From Zanthoxylum bungeanum (lineage: Eukaryota; Streptophyta; Magnoliopsida; Sapindales; Rutaceae), in contig SKCR01037675.1 of the NCBI GenBank assembly GCA_019454045.1, forward strand, positions 1 through 64,000: 64,000 nucleotides of DNA, in the 5' to 3' direction. Numbering within the stretch: the stretch's first letter is position 1; every line of letters begins with the position of its first letter. Below, piece after piece: positions 1 through 12,649 of this stretch. The notes beneath the pieces are model-generated. The model saw only the letters and a program-made list of their open reading frames with translations, ran no database searches and was not told the origin of the DNA. The translations under genes and the position numbers were made by a program.

Positions 1-349
1 ACTCGGTGCCTAGAACAGTATTACTCCGAATTTCATCAAGTTCTACTTTCCTCCCACTTACCACTGCATATATATATTCCTCTTAGGAAAATCGCATGGA
101 GAGCAACAATTACATTGTTATCTTGTGAGTTGCATAAGTACTATACTTTAGTTTCCCTAGACAACCTACAAATAGGCACTTATCTGATTTGGGTTCTAGT
201 TTGGTACCATCCAAACATTTAGCATATGCCCAACATTTCCAAATCTTCAGGAATGAGAAACCCAGTTTCTTTCATGTTCATATCTAATATGAAGTTTGTC
301 TAACAGATTTTCATGGAACCTTATTCAAAATAAGTATTGCACTGTTTAA

Positions 350-560
350 TGTGTATCATCAGAAGGAATTGGTAGCTCAGAGCGACTCATCATTAACCTT
401 ACTATGTCCAACAAAGTTCGGTTTCTCTGTTCGGACACACCGTCAAATTGAGGTATTCCGGGATGAGTCCACTATGAAAGAATACCATACTCTTTCAAAT
501 AATCGAGAAACATATTGCTTAAGTATTTCCACCACGGTCCAACCGTAATGTTTTAATACT
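350..560 (-). pseudogene. copia A integrase core remnant
   Basis: The minus-strand translation contains the integrase-core stretch GVSEQRNRTLLDIVRLMMS, preceded by a piece like the usual TPPGTPQLNG region with one stop codon. This is the third-acidic-residue part of the rve integrase domain (the E of SEQRNRT). In an active element the enzyme would join the retrotransposon cDNA to the chromosome. Only a short part is in frame. Bases 1-349 probably continue toward the integrase C-terminus, but I could not follow a clean reading frame there. Confidence 0.75.
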
Positions 561-938
561 TTAGTCGGTCTGTCTTTTTACTTCGTGTCGAAACTCATTG
601 ATTTACTCAAAAGTTTCTGACTTGTGTTTCATAAGATACACATAACCGTAACGCGATGCCACATCCGTAAAGGTTACAAAGTATTCATATCCACCTCTAG
701 CCTAGCTAGACATTGGCCCACTCACGTCACTATGAACGAGAGGTAACAGATCGGTGGCACTTGCACTTTTACCAAGTAAAAGGTGTTTTAGGCATTTTGC
801 CTAATAAACTAGATTCGTAGACACCATTTGAATTAAAATTAAATCCGTCCTAGTATCTATTCTTCGAAAGTATGGATATACGAGTCTTGTTTAATGTGTC
901 CCATACAATAATGCCACTTTAAGTCTCAACAGATTTAT

Positions 939-1345
939 TCAGTTTGAGTTTTTGTTTGTCATATTATATGTTTGAGATTTGTTTATATTCAAAATATAAA
1001 TACTGTTATTCACATCTAATGTGTATATCTCAATATCATTTTTATAAACAAAACACTTAGTGTTCTGGAACATAAAGGTATACCTGCAACGAGTTAAACT
1101 AGATATAGAGATAATGTTTCTAGTCAAACTAGATACATTATAACAGTCACCTAATTTAAGTACATGCCCAAAGGGCAGTTCCAAATCTTAGGTTCCCATA
1201 GCCAAAACAGCGACTCTCGTCCCGTTTCCAACTCATAGGTCGATCTCAACTGAAGCCAGTCTTATGCTAATGAGCAGATCCCGCGCATCAGTACATATGT
1301 ATGTATCACATCCAGTATCTAAAATCCAATTTTAAAACTAGCAGT
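939..1345 (-). pseudogene. copia A protease and pre-integrase remnant
   Basis: The minus strand encodes an aspartic-protease motif, WILDTGCDTYICTD, near 1290-1345. It is followed by a degenerate stretch and then a pre-integrase-like segment (LKLGDCYNVSSLTRNIISIS) at 939-1184. D-T-G is the catalytic triad of retroelement proteases. The order matches Ty1-copia gag-pol. Several stops interrupt the frame. The open part at 939-1184 is a surviving piece of the old polyprotein, not an independent gene. Confidence 0.75.
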
Positions 1346-1369
1346 GGACATGTTTATAACAAACATACC

Positions 1370-2000
1370 TGAAGCCGGAGCCTTGCCCGTCTTCACTTCC
1401 TTAATGTCTGCCTTGTCCATACAGCAGTCACGCTTCCAGTGACCCCGTTTGCCACAGTTTAGGCAGACATCTTGTGATATGTCATTTGTCTTCCTAGAAG
1501 ACTGTGACGATATTGCCTTTGCCCCTTTTTCATATCCCTAGAAGCCTTCGGCCAAGCCTTGACCTTCAAGGATGTTGAAGTAAGATGCGTCTTGCGCTTC
1601 TTGCCCTTTTGCAAGCTCTGGCTCTGTCTCATTGAGCATAGCCATTAACTCTCCAAGAGTTTTCTTATTGCAATTAGTACTTCTAAGATCTATGAAGATC
1701 CTTCAATTTCAATATCATACTATAAGGATCTAATCCTTAGTTCTGAGGAAGAAATTAAGGAGTCATTGCGGCAAGCATAACAGATTGAGCACTAAAATTA
1801 TCATCACCATGAGTCTTCCAAAGCTCATGCTCCACTATTTGCTCAACTCCGGGCTCAAGCCCGAGATGTCACTCTATCAAATAAAGTAACTTCTCGGCTC
1901 CCAGGACTATCATGAGGTTCTATTCCCAATTTGAAAATTGAAGCCGCTTAAAGACATTTTCACCCATGATTATGTTTTAAACGCTAATCTTTCAGTTATC
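1370..2000 (-). pseudogene. copia A gag remnant with CCHC zinc knuckle
   Basis: The minus strand gives CLNCGKRGHWKRDC at about 1421-1465, a CX2CX4HX4C zinc knuckle of the kind that binds RNA in retroelement nucleocapsid. Basic linker sequence and degraded gag lie upstream in sense direction, up to about 2000. Frameshifts and stops are frequent. The placement directly before the protease remnant supports a copia gag-pol order. Confidence 0.75.
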
Positions 2001-5000
2001 TTGATTCCAATAGTCCAACTATCCAATCAATGATTTCGGGTACAATCGAATATAATGATTTCTATAGTCTAACTATATAATCAACTACTATTTGATTGGT
2101 TAAATTCAAATATATTGATTACTATAATCCAATCATATAATCAACTATAAATGAAGTATTTTGAATACAGTCAAACTGTTTAATTAAAACAACAATTGAA
2201 TATTAGTCCAACTAATATATATTAATTTTTAATGAAAAAAAATAAAATGAGCGCGTATTGGCAAGTATCTAAATGAAATTGCAAATTTAATACTTGCCTT
2301 CCACTATTTTTCGGCGAGCCTCTAACCCTATGTGGAGTACTCGGGAAACCTAGTTTCCTAGTGGGCTAGGATCCCGTTAAATAACACACAACCTTGACTT
2401 TGGCCAACAAATTGTATGAAACTTAACTAGGTAGATCTCTAAGATCAATTGGATCTCATCCAATTCCAAGATCCAGTAGGTGGACATCCAAGTCCGAAAC
2501 ATATATCCAATTTATGCCAATACATCCGATATATTCCCTAACCTTTTTTCCTCTGAATCAACTAAGCATTGGCTTTGGCTCAACAAGCTTAATGAAACCA
2601 GTTAAGCGTGACCCATTGACAGTGGGAAAGCTTCGTAATCGAGGCCGATGAACAAGAAGTAACCTGACTTTGGCCAACAAATCACAACTTGCCCAAGACG
2701 TACGATATGGAACAAAGCTTTCGTGATTCAAACACATCCGCGATGGACAAAGGTCTTGACTTTGGCCAACAAACCAATGCCAATCTTGGATCTTGAGAGA
2801 TAATCACTCAATGGAAGAAAAACGCTTAATGTAAAATGAGGGTTTTTGTCGCGATTTGGCAACCAATTTATCATCTTTGATTAGATCTCATCATACACTC
2901 TTAAGCATACATTCTAAAAGCATAATAAGGCGTGAAATAAAATAATAATGATATTCGGATGGATATACAACAAACTTTGTTCCTAGAACAAATCTCTCAC
3001 TTTCTTCTCTCCCGCTAGCACTATTCATACTTCTATCCAATTACATAATACTTCTAAAGAAACCTCATTTACATTGAGGGAAATTGGTGAGAAGAGAAAT
3101 ACAATGAGATAAGGAGATAATAGGCTGGACACGCAGGTCCAATTTAATAAATTTTAAAATTTATTACAATAATTTTCAAAATTGCCCTCACCCTTCTAAT
3201 ATCCATCCGATATACATTATTCATACATACATCCAAGTATTCACACAAACCATGTTATCAATCAATCTAATCCAATTAATTAATCTTTGATTAGTGACCA
3301 TCAAATTTTCAAACTAGGGGTGGGCAAAAAAAACCGACCGAACCGAACCAAACCGAACAGAATTTACCGTTTTTTTTTCTAACGGTTCGGTTTGCGGTTC
3401 GGATTGGCTCACCCAAAACGGTTTATGGTTCGGTTCAGGAGCTAATCCGAACTGCACCTGTTAAACCGAACCGAACCGTTATAATTAAAAAAAATTATAT
3501 ATTTTTATAAAAAAATTTGTATTTTTCTTTTAATTTTATTCTATGTTTTATTTTTATTAGTATGTTAATACTTTTATTCTTAAATTTTTTGTTAATATAT
3601 TTATTTGTTAATACTTTTATTCTTCAATTTATTTGTTAATACTTTTATTCTTAAATTTTTTTGTTTTATGGTAGCATCATTATTCTTGAAAGTAAGATGT
3701 TGGATTTGTCTCTTAATTAAAATGATTGTAACATCATTATTCGAGGTAATTTTTAAAAAATACAATAATTAATTGTGCCTCATTTTTCAATCCTTTATGG
3801 AGTGCATGTGTTCCCTGGAGTCACAGCTTACACCCTATCACTTCATACTATTTGTTTGATAGACTAGTTTTTTTTTTTTTTTTTTTTTGTCTTCACTTAA
3901 GTGGATGAAAATTTGTTTTAAATATAATAATCCGTAAACCGAATCGAACCAATCCGTAAACCGCTGGTTAAAAAATTTTCAATCCGAACCAATCCGTTAT
4001 TTAATGGTTTGGTTTGAGAAGTAAAAAATCTGAACCGTAAAATATGGTTTGGTTCGGTTTTTAGCAAAAACCGAACCAAACCGAACCGCGCCCACCCCTA
4101 GTTCAAACAATGATTTGATTTGCGCGAGTCCAACTCGTTTAAGAATAAATACTCAAAGTACGTATTCTTGAATTATATTAAACTACAATTTTATATCCAA
4201 TTTAAATTATATTCAATACTAATTCATATTTAATTCCAAATTAAATAATTACACTTTTAATAGTGCCTTTTAGACTTGGATTCAAAATCCAATCTTAACG
4301 GGTCTCAAAGGCCCAATTAATATCAAATAATATTCAATTAAAGTCCAATGGGCTTTCAATTAATTCTTAAGGCATGGGCTTTGGCAATTATGGGTCAAAC
4401 CCAAGATGCCAAGGCCCATTTAGGAATCACCCTATGCCAAAAATCAATTTAGGCCCAATTAAAATTTTAAAGGCCCAATTATCATATTTGGACTTTATGG
4501 AAATGGTTTTAGGACCAATTGGATCCAACCAATTATCCTAAACCAAACTTGGCTCAACCAAGCCCATTAAGCCCAAATACAATAAATTAAATTAACTTAT
4601 TATTCCAAATTACAAATTAATTCAATTCAAGTGTAATTACCATAATTAATTAATTAATCTAATGCTTCCAAAACATTAATTAATTCAATTAATCATGCTA
4701 TACATTTCCAATTCATGTCCAACATAAATTGAAGTAAAATCAATCTTATAACATGCTTCAAGGCTCACGTCAAAGGCATACAAAAATCATTCAATTTGAT
4801 TTCAATCTAATTAAATCAACATCTAAGATTTCTATCATGCCAACAACACATCCAATTGTCTAATTTTTCAAAAATTACCATGAGCAACCTAGGGGTACAT
4901 TCGGCCAAGCATGAAGAATTATGGATTTTTGATCTAATCAATTTATCACAAATCCAATGATATACAAATCCAATTCAATATCATATAAACTCAACCCAAC

Positions 5001-5081
5001 CATCAATTTAGGCATTTCATGCTCCAAACACAAAAATCTCAAATTTAAAGTTTAGAACCCTAGATTTTCAAATCAAGCTTA
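2001..5081 (-). other. copia A long non-coding leader
   Basis: This stretch separates the PBS from gag and is far longer than the usual copia leader. About 0.8 kb of it is a nested MITE (3315-4100). The rest is very AT-rich, with no open frame I can support. It carries three near-identical copies of a TTGACTTTGGCCAACAAA motif, near 2393, 2663 and 2758. It may hold further old insertions that I could not delimit. Confidence 0.5.
3315..4100. mobile_element. hAT-type MITE with (AACCG)n subterminal repeats
   Basis: A 786-bp non-autonomous DNA transposon. Its ends are TAGGGGTGGGC and GCCCACCCCTA, a perfect 11-bp terminal inverted repeat. The flanks are TTTCAAAC (3307-3314) and GTTCAAAC (4101-4108), an 8-bp target duplication with one mismatch, which is diagnostic of hAT. 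Just inside each end are runs of AACCGAACC-type repeats in opposite orientation, and the centre is AT-rich. There is no coding capacity. It sits in the copia A leader and is therefore younger than copia A. Confidence 0.9.
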
Positions 5082-5097
5082 GATCGCTCTGATACCA
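5082..5097 (-). other. copia A primer-binding site (initiator tRNA-Met)
   Basis: On the minus strand TGGTATCAGAGCGATC follows the LTR end after one base. TGGTATCAGAGC is complementary to the 3' end of plant initiator tRNA-Met, the usual primer of copia elements. This fixes both the element's orientation and its LTR boundary. Confidence 0.9.
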
Positions 5098-5098
5098 T

Positions 5099-7041
5099 TG
5101 TTAATGTTCCTAGAACATGCCAAGATCGTCTAAGAGTGATTTGTGTGTGAATAAAATCAAAAGAGTTGCGGAATATACTCACATTGATCGGATGAGTTCA
5201 AAATTTTTTATGCATTTTCGTGGAAGCTCTAAGCTTTCTTGAGTGTTTCCAACACTTGGGTGAGTTTCCATATCACCTTAATTCACTCCTTGATGTGCTA
5301 ACAAGAACAAATGAAAGAAAAAATTTTCCCTTCCAAAGACATGAAGGTTCGGCCATGGAGAAAGAAAATGAGAGAGAGAATTTTGCTTTGTGTTTCTAAA
5401 ACCCAATTAACCAAGTCAACTCACAAAAGTGTGTATATCCTTTTACCAAAAGCAAAGGCAAAGTGTTGGAGGGAAAAATGGTATTTAATGCCTCCAACCA
5501 CTTCCATCACTCAAGTTGACACTTGATAGACATGTGATGTAAGTTGGTGGGACCCACTTTAATTCAAAATTCAAGTGGCTTGCTCCACACACTTTGGGCT
5601 CAGGTTCGCTTAATCCGATTAAACGAATTTTCCGTCGCGACATAATTAAATCGAATTTAATTAAATAATAGTGCCTCATAAAATTATTACGAAAGTCGCT
5701 CGCGAATTAATTCTAAATTAATTCATTCGCTTGAATTAAAATCCAATTTTAATTCCGCGTTGAAATCTAATTTCAATTAATATATCTAATATATTAATTT
5801 AGCCCAATTAAATAAATTAAATAGAAAAATCTAATTTAACTATTAAATTTATTTTACCGATTAATTCCAAATTAATCGCGTTCTCTCTTCTTGACGAATT
5901 TAATCCCAGATAAATTATCGACGCAATTAATACCAGATTAATTCTTGCCGTAATTAATCCCAGATTAATTTTCTCTCTCTTAATTAATCCTAGATTAATT
6001 TTCTGTTCGAGTCAAATCTCAACGGTGAATCTTCGGGAAGCGACCCAAGAGATCCCTGGATATGTTGGCATACGGTCATCAGACTATCAGAATACGTGCA
6101 TACCCGGTACCACGTTCTAACCGATTTACAAGACATGGTTGGCTTCTAGCAAAGCACCGTGCCTACCTAATTCTCCAGAAATATTCTTTAAAGGAATATG
6201 TAATCTTTGTCAGGCGTAGCATACGTAGTATTGCGTATTACGATCCAGTATCGAATGTCACATGTTAGGCATGAGGCTGGAATTGTGTCTGCCCCATACG
6301 AAGCATATATCAGATCATTAGTAACTAGTCTCTATAATCCGATAATCATGACCTTGTCATATTATCCCGATTGCTGCAGTATACAAGAGTATCAGTTCCG
6401 TATCCTGCGTGATCATCATCTCCATATGACTGAAGTGATACTTCCATCTTGACATCACATCCAATACACTATGATTCTCAGTATACCCAGAAGAGGCATA
6501 CACATAACCTGTTAAAGCCCCGGACGACCAAAACCAAGGTATACTGATTGTCGCAAGTATTAGCGATGCAAGTCTCAGGTTAAGACCAAATACACCTACC
6601 CTGATTCGGACTCTCATAGACACATAGTCATACTACCAATGAGATTCTGAGGGGTCTATCCAGAGCGAAGCTGTTTCTGTACCATCGGTAAACAGAACCT
6701 CCTATTACACGTGCATGAGTATCCAATACCCAAATATATGAGAACTATGTTGTTACGCTTCCATAACACGCACAAGTGTAATACTAGTCTATTCCGCATT
6801 ATCGATGTCCAGTCTCGATAATACTACGACTAGGGATATTTAATTATTGAACCTTACGTGGATTAATATTGTCTCATATCTTATTAATCTGGTACTAATC
6901 ATATGGACTTTTATCATTTATATATCCCGGTAATCCAATTACAAATGATAAAAGAGCAATTTCATTTGTCACATAGTTAATTTGTACAACAACACCATGT
7001 TCTGTACAAATAGTGATGATATAGGTCATAATTTTCCAACA
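5099..7041 (-). repeat. copia A 5' LTR
   Basis: A 1943-bp LTR that reads TGTTGG...TTAACA on the minus strand, with TG...CA ends. The PBS lies directly beyond 5099. A truncated second copy of the same LTR is at 40886-42306 and matches along its length with scattered substitutions. The part near 5870-6000 holds short direct repeats around CCCAGATTAATT. Small open frames inside it are not genes. Confidence 0.85.
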
Positions 7042-7853
7042 ATCAAGACTTAGCACATGTGATCGTTAGTTATTACAACGAAATAAAAAATATAGGGATA
7101 ACACAACTAATAACCCGGAATTAGATAATTATTTATCTATAAATTTTGAGTTTTCAACTGAAAGTTTAGTTAGTAAAAATTTTCAAATCTTTGAATGGTG
7201 GATTCGACATCAAAATGTATATCCTATATTATCAATTATTGCTAAAGAGATATTGGCAGCACCTGTTTCCACCGTTGCGGTTGAGCAAGCCTTTAGCATG
7301 GGAAGCAATATATTGGAAGTTAGACGATCTTCATTACATCCAAGCATTCTAGAAGCAACAACATGTGTGGATGATTGGACCCGAGTTGATCTGAGGCAAT
7401 AAGAAGATGCCCCTGATGAATTTGAAGGCTTGTTCGATAATGCATCTGCAAGTGCAAGCGGAACTGGAGCTGAAGCATCAACAGACACTGATGATGATTG
7501 ATAATTAAATAATTGTAAAATTACAATGGGGAAATATCTTTAAAATGTAATGGAACTACGTGAGCTTTGATTCCTCTCACCCCTGGAGGATACGTAGACA
7601 ACTTAAGTTCTTAAAAATTTAAGTTCAAGCTCTTTTATTTAATTTTTTTTTAGATATGAATTTTATTTGTAATTTATTTAATGTAATTATGTAATGTAAG
7701 TTTACTATATAAATTCAAATTCATAATTTTAAATTATATTAATTTATCAATCTTAATTTTTTATTTTCAATAAAGCAAAAAAAATAACCGAATGGAACCG
7801 GAACCGGAATCGAAACCGAACGGTTCGGTTCTGTTTCCGGTTCCGGTTCCACA
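7042..7853 (+). mobile_element. truncated BED-type hAT element (copy 2)
   Basis: The sequence is the 3' part of the same hAT family found complete at 14761-18365, here in plus orientation. It begins where copia A inserted. It contains the transposase C-terminus, then the 3' UTR, then GGTTCC/GGAACC subterminal repeats (7790-7850). It stops abruptly at about 7853 without a recognisable TIR, so the far end is lost. Confidence 0.85.
7045..7502 (+). pseudogene. hAT transposase C-terminal fragment
   Basis: The frame encodes the hAT dimerisation region, including the AVEQAFSMGSNILE segment. Its E corresponds to the last acidic catalytic residue of hAT transposases. It then ends in an acidic, Ser/Thr/Ala-rich tail. 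It is clearly homologous to residues near the end of the transposase at 15634-17691. One internal stop (TAA at about 7400) stands where the other copy has a Gln codon, which a single C-to-T change would explain. The N-terminal two thirds are missing because of the copia A insertion and truncation. Confidence 0.85.
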
Positions 7854-7875
7854 GTCGTGGATTAATGATTTTGGT
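7854..7875 (+). repeat. copia T 5' LTR, left stub
   Basis: This short stretch (ending GATTAATGATTTTGGT) matches the copia T LTR copy at about 43265-43291. The LTR resumes at 24941, after the hAT insertion. The intact copy reads continuously through GATTTTGGTGTAATC, which shows where the insertion occurred. The left limit of the stub is uncertain. Confidence 0.65.
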
Positions 7876-8119
7876 TAATGTTCGAAAACTCGGTATGCGG
7901 TGCGAGGCGTCCACTTATGTGAGGCGAGACGGTCAGCCTCAGGCGGTCGAGGCAGTAGTCTCAATCCAATAATAGGAAAAATACAAATATATAAAATAAA
8001 AACATAAATTCATAAAATTGTCAAAATCAAATCATCCACAACACAAAATCATCCATCAAAATTAAATAAAATAAAATATAATAAAATAAGTTCTTGAAAA
8101 AATTGGTTTTTAATCTCTA

Positions 8120-10530
8120 AGTAAGCTATTATTTGCGTTTAACGGCATGAAATGTGGATCTAAGGTTTCATCTCCTCCATCATCATTTGAATTGTCATCC
8201 TCCAAAGTGTCATCATCATATCTAATTCATACACCATCCTCATCATCAGTTGCAATATCGTCCCACTCAGGTTCTTCATCAAAAAGTTGCGGAGTCTTTC
8301 ATTTTCCTAACAAATAATATAAAGTCATATGTTTATCTATATGCAAATTAATTTGTATGTGATTTCACTTAAATAAATTACCTTGATTTCTTTTTCTCTT
8401 TTGTGCAGATGGCCAACTTCCAATTTGTTGACTAATGGTAGCTCCTAAAAATCCATCTGAAGATGTTTCTTCAACATTCTCTTTTCCAACCACCCACTCA
8501 TCATCAGAAGGCACCTCATCCTCAACTAAGGGATCATCATCCTTATTCATTGATTGTTTCTTCAAGAACTTATGTTGTAACCTCATGTTGTACATTACAT
8601 ACACCAATGAGTTCAATTTTTGAGTGGACAATCTATTTATTCTCTTCGTATGAATCTACATATGATTATAAATTTTATCAAAAATAAAATAAATTTATTT
8701 ATTTGAATGACATATCAAGTAACTTTTTGTAAGGATATATAGAATTAAATGTGCTCCAATTATACTCGCATCTCGAAGACGAACATGTCAAACTCAAAAT
8801 CTTTATACCTAAGGACTGCAGTTGAGGAGTTCAGTCTCCATATTGTTTCCACCAATCAACTACAATAACCATGAACACAATTAAAATTAAGATAAAAGTG
8901 TAATAATTGTAATAATACCTAAATGATAATTCATATATCAGGGCTACGATTGAAGAGGGTGGTTCTAGCAAGGCCAAAAGAAAACATCCATATTTTATTT
9001 AAGAAGGCATCCACCTGCACATCTGCCCTCACTTTATCTTCATGGTGATAAGTTTAGCCATACACATGAAAAATCCTAACTTAATCTCCGGATGAGTTGA
9101 AGGATTGTCTTAATACTGGATTTGGGGATTCAAAAAATACGCGGCTGCATGCAAATGACGGTGCAACTGAAACTCCCACCTATCATCAATAATCTTCCAT
9201 ATCTCTTTGTATGCTCCAACTTCATCTCCCAAATTTTTTTGCTATCTCTTCCTGTGCTTTATCCATGACACCATAGATGAAGACTGTACATACTTTGTAA
9301 TGCCAAGTATGCAGTAGCAAATCTTGTTGGAGCAAGACGCACCAAGTCATTCTTTGTAAAACTCCTCATCAAAGCCAAAATCGATCCATTGTTATATATG
9401 AAATTACTCATCTGTTATAAAGACAGTAATAATTACATTGTGAAAAAATATATTTTTAAACAAAAAAAAAATTGTGCAACTATAATTTATAATTACCTTA
9501 TTTGCTTTGTTAATGCATTTTTGTGTTGATGTAGCTTTCCAATTTGTTCAAGCATCAGATCAATACAGTGTGCAGCACACGACGTCCACCACAACCCTTT
9601 CCTCTTATTCATCAACAGTTCGCTAGCTTTCTTGTAGTTTGATGTATTATCTGTCACTACTTGGATAACAATGTCCTCTCCAACTTCTTCAACAACATCA
9701 TCAAGGAGCTTAAATAACAAGTTTGCATCCTTTACTACACCACTAGCATCAACAGACTTTAAAAAAATTGTTCATTTAGGATTGTTCACAAGGAAGTTTA
9801 ATAATTATCTTCCTCTTATATCTTTCTAACCATCTGACATAATAGTCACACCTGTCTGTTTCCATGACTTTTTTACATTATCAACTACTTCTTGTGTGTT
9901 TGCTACTTCATTGTTCAGTATTGTAGTTGATAGCTCATAAGGTGTAGGTGGTTTTAGACCACGTCCAAAATTACCAACTGATCGTAACATATTAACAAAT
10001 GATGGACTACATGCAATATTAAAAGCAATTCCATTCTAAAAAAAAAAGAATTTACCAATGTCTTATGCCGTACTATCACGCAACTTTTTCTCACTTCCTT
10101 GCACTATCGGAATTTCCACCACCTCTGGCTCCTCAACCCTTTGTACAAATCTATCTATTGGTCCTCAGACTCTTCTTTTGGGAGAAATAATGTTTGGATC
10201 ATTAGTAGATTTATTGTGCAAGGAGACACTTTGGTCAATTATTTCTTCTCTATATAATCGTGCTACCTTTTTTTTCATTAGATTGCTTCTCTAAGTAATT
10301 TTTATTTCATCTTTTACTTCTAGGAGAGTCTATGTACATGGGGCAGCATTACCATTAATACTTGCAAGGTGTTCTTTCATTCTAAACACACCCCATTTGA
10401 GTATTTTTATCACAAAAAGTACATTGAATGTACTTATACCCTTTGTCTTCTCCTCTCTCAATTTCATGCCCATACTTCCAAGCCGGATCTTTCCGACTCG
10501 CCATGGCCACTGCAATAAAAATGCATTAAC
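8120..10530 (-). pseudogene. BED/DUF659/hAT transposase pseudogene
   Basis: Minus-strand remnants of a DUF659-type hAT transposase appear in the right order. A BED zinc-finger-like part at about 10340-10530 includes FRMKEHLASINGNAAPC. The DUF659 core at 9493-9720 includes VVTDNTSNYKKASELLMN and WTSCAAHCIDLMLEQIGKL. A C-terminal region at 8365-8631 is followed by an acidic tail ending near 8120. The pieces are separated by stops, frameshifts and possible introns. Such proteins are DNA-binding transposases. This copy cannot encode a working one. Confidence 0.8.
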
Positions 10531-10731
10531 AAAAAATGATTTAGTATACTGCATACTATATAATTTTAATTTTTTTCCATGGGTGTTTGTACTGCAAAAA
10601 AATTTAAAATAATAAGTACAAATAAACACTGTCGAAGCCAACAATAAAAAATTTCAGCAAAAAATATTAATTGAAAATTTTACAAAAAAGTGAAGATAAT
10701 GACACGAGTACCACTAGAAACAAAAGATAAA

Positions 10732-12617
10732 TGACCGGTGAAATCACACAGGTAACGCAAGCACACGTATCGCTCAAGTACTACAAAATGTATCGATCCC
10801 ATGAGGACTTAATACATATGCTATCAATCTATGACGTTAAATATCTACGAGTATCTAATTGATTTGATTGTTGGTTGGATGATGATTTTTACTAAAAACA
10901 AGTAATTAAAACCATGTGAATGTAATTTAAAGGAAAAATCAATATTATAAAGCTATCTAGGGTTGTGAATCCTTCCAATATCTTTTAAAGATGAAGTGAT
11001 TATCTCATATTTGTGCAATATATCGGTTTATTAACCTGGAACACGAAAATATGCAAAAGCCTTTGTCGATGGTCAGATGCAAACACCCAAAGTAACCCAA
11101 TTAATCATATATCTATGTTAACCAAGTTACCTGAATTCATTAAGTTCAAGTTCCAATTGTGGCTACCCCCGCCCGACAGGTATATGTCTATCATGGAAGG
11201 AAATCTACCCTAAGGGAAATTTACCCTAAGGTGAGATCGTGAGCTATTGAGTCTAAGGCTGAAACCTAAAATATCTTTGTCCAGTTCATTTTAAGTTTAT
11301 CATATCAATCTTATTTGTAGCCAGTTAATAAGAAGCATTAAGATTAAGACTCAATAAATAAACCAATATATTACCAAGACACAAAATAACCAACTTATAA
11401 ACCAGTGATATTGGAATTCATCACAACCCTAGATAAGGTATTTAGTTACAACACATATCTAAAATTACAAAATGCATAGTTAAATAGAATAACATAACAG
11501 AAAATTAAAAAGTAAAGAAAATTACAATAATAAAAGAAAATGTCGGAGTTAGGAGTTTCACTTTTAATACTTCAAATACAGATTTAATTATTTCTTGAAT
11601 TAATTATATTAAAACCGACGATATAGGCGGTGAATGTCATTTGTCCAAAGTCCAACCGACCATATGCGGTAACAAAATCATATAAACTGACTATGTAGGC
11701 GATAACAATGTTAGCACATAAACCTACCATATAGGCGGAAACTAAGTCCAATAATGTAAAACCGGCCATATAGGCAGTAAATAATTAAATCAAAATACTT
11801 ATTTAAATTAAGGGAGTAAATCCAAATTATTATATTAAAAGTTTCACCCCATACTCCAGCAAAAAGAGATTACCTACTCATGATGTAATTAAAAACACAC
11901 AAAAATTTATTAAATAAATAAAAAGAAAATACAAGAAAACTTAAATAAACATACAAGACACTTTCTTTTAGGTTTTCATAGAGAAATCCCCCAAAGAAAG
12001 CATGAAAAATTTACAAAGTTTGGCTTGGTATTTATAGGCAAATATAAAGGCTTCCACCAATTTCTCCACCAAACATGGCACCAAACATGACACCAAATCC
12101 TCCACCAAACATGCAAGCATGTTTGGTGGAAGTTTGACAATTGTAAATTGTCATTTTCCATTTTTTTATATTTTTGATAATGAATTTAATAATTACACAT
12201 AACACACTTTCAGATTATTCATCAATTTCGGTCATGCAAACTTCAGAATTCGAAATTCCTATGAGCGTCAAAGTTGTAGATCTTTGAGTTTTCTTTCATC
12301 TGGAACTTGAATCACCTCAATCTAATATCGGAATAAAATGTTATGGCCAAAATATGAAAATTTATTCAGAGTTAAAATTTCCAAAATTGTACTTCGTTAG
12401 AATGCCATTTCAAGTTTCCAACATCCAAAATCCAAATGTCAAGTCCAGATTTATCCTTATTTGTTCCATATTTCGTCATGAATGATTCCATTGACTCCCG
12501 ATTTTATTTTATCTGTAAAATAAATAAAAATACATCAGAACGTTCTTAAAACCCGAGAAACTATATAAAAAATTAAGTAAAAGAGGCGGTAAATATTGAT
12601 ATATTTTCCGCTCATCA
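10732..12617 (-). repeat. Athila-like 3' LTR
   Basis: A 1886-bp LTR that begins TGATGAGCGG on the minus strand and ends ACCGGTCA. A purine-rich tract (TTTGGGGGTG in sense) lies directly inside, at 12618-12628. It contains about five degenerate copies of a CATATAGGCGG-type motif (11612-11785) and CACCAAACATG repeats (12065-12125). Both are shared with the other LTR. Confidence 0.9.
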
Positions 12618-12649
12618 CACCCCCAAACCTAATATTTTCCTAGTCCTCG

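Larger units (their letters stand above)
1..7041 (-). mobile_element. Ty1-copia retrotransposon A, right-hand part, decayed
   Basis: An LTR retrotransposon read on the minus strand. Its 5' LTR is at 5099-7041, its primer-binding site at 5082-5097, and a long leader lies at about 2000-5081. Gag zinc knuckle, protease, pre-integrase and integrase remnants follow down to position 1. The order protease then integrase is that of Ty1-copia. Reverse transcriptase, RNase H and the 3' LTR lie beyond the left window edge. All coding parts are broken by stops and frameshifts, so the copy is dead. It is inserted in a hAT transposase fragment that starts at 7042. The second target-site copy cannot be seen, so the insertion end is inferred from the TG...CA LTR termini. 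Confidence 0.85.
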
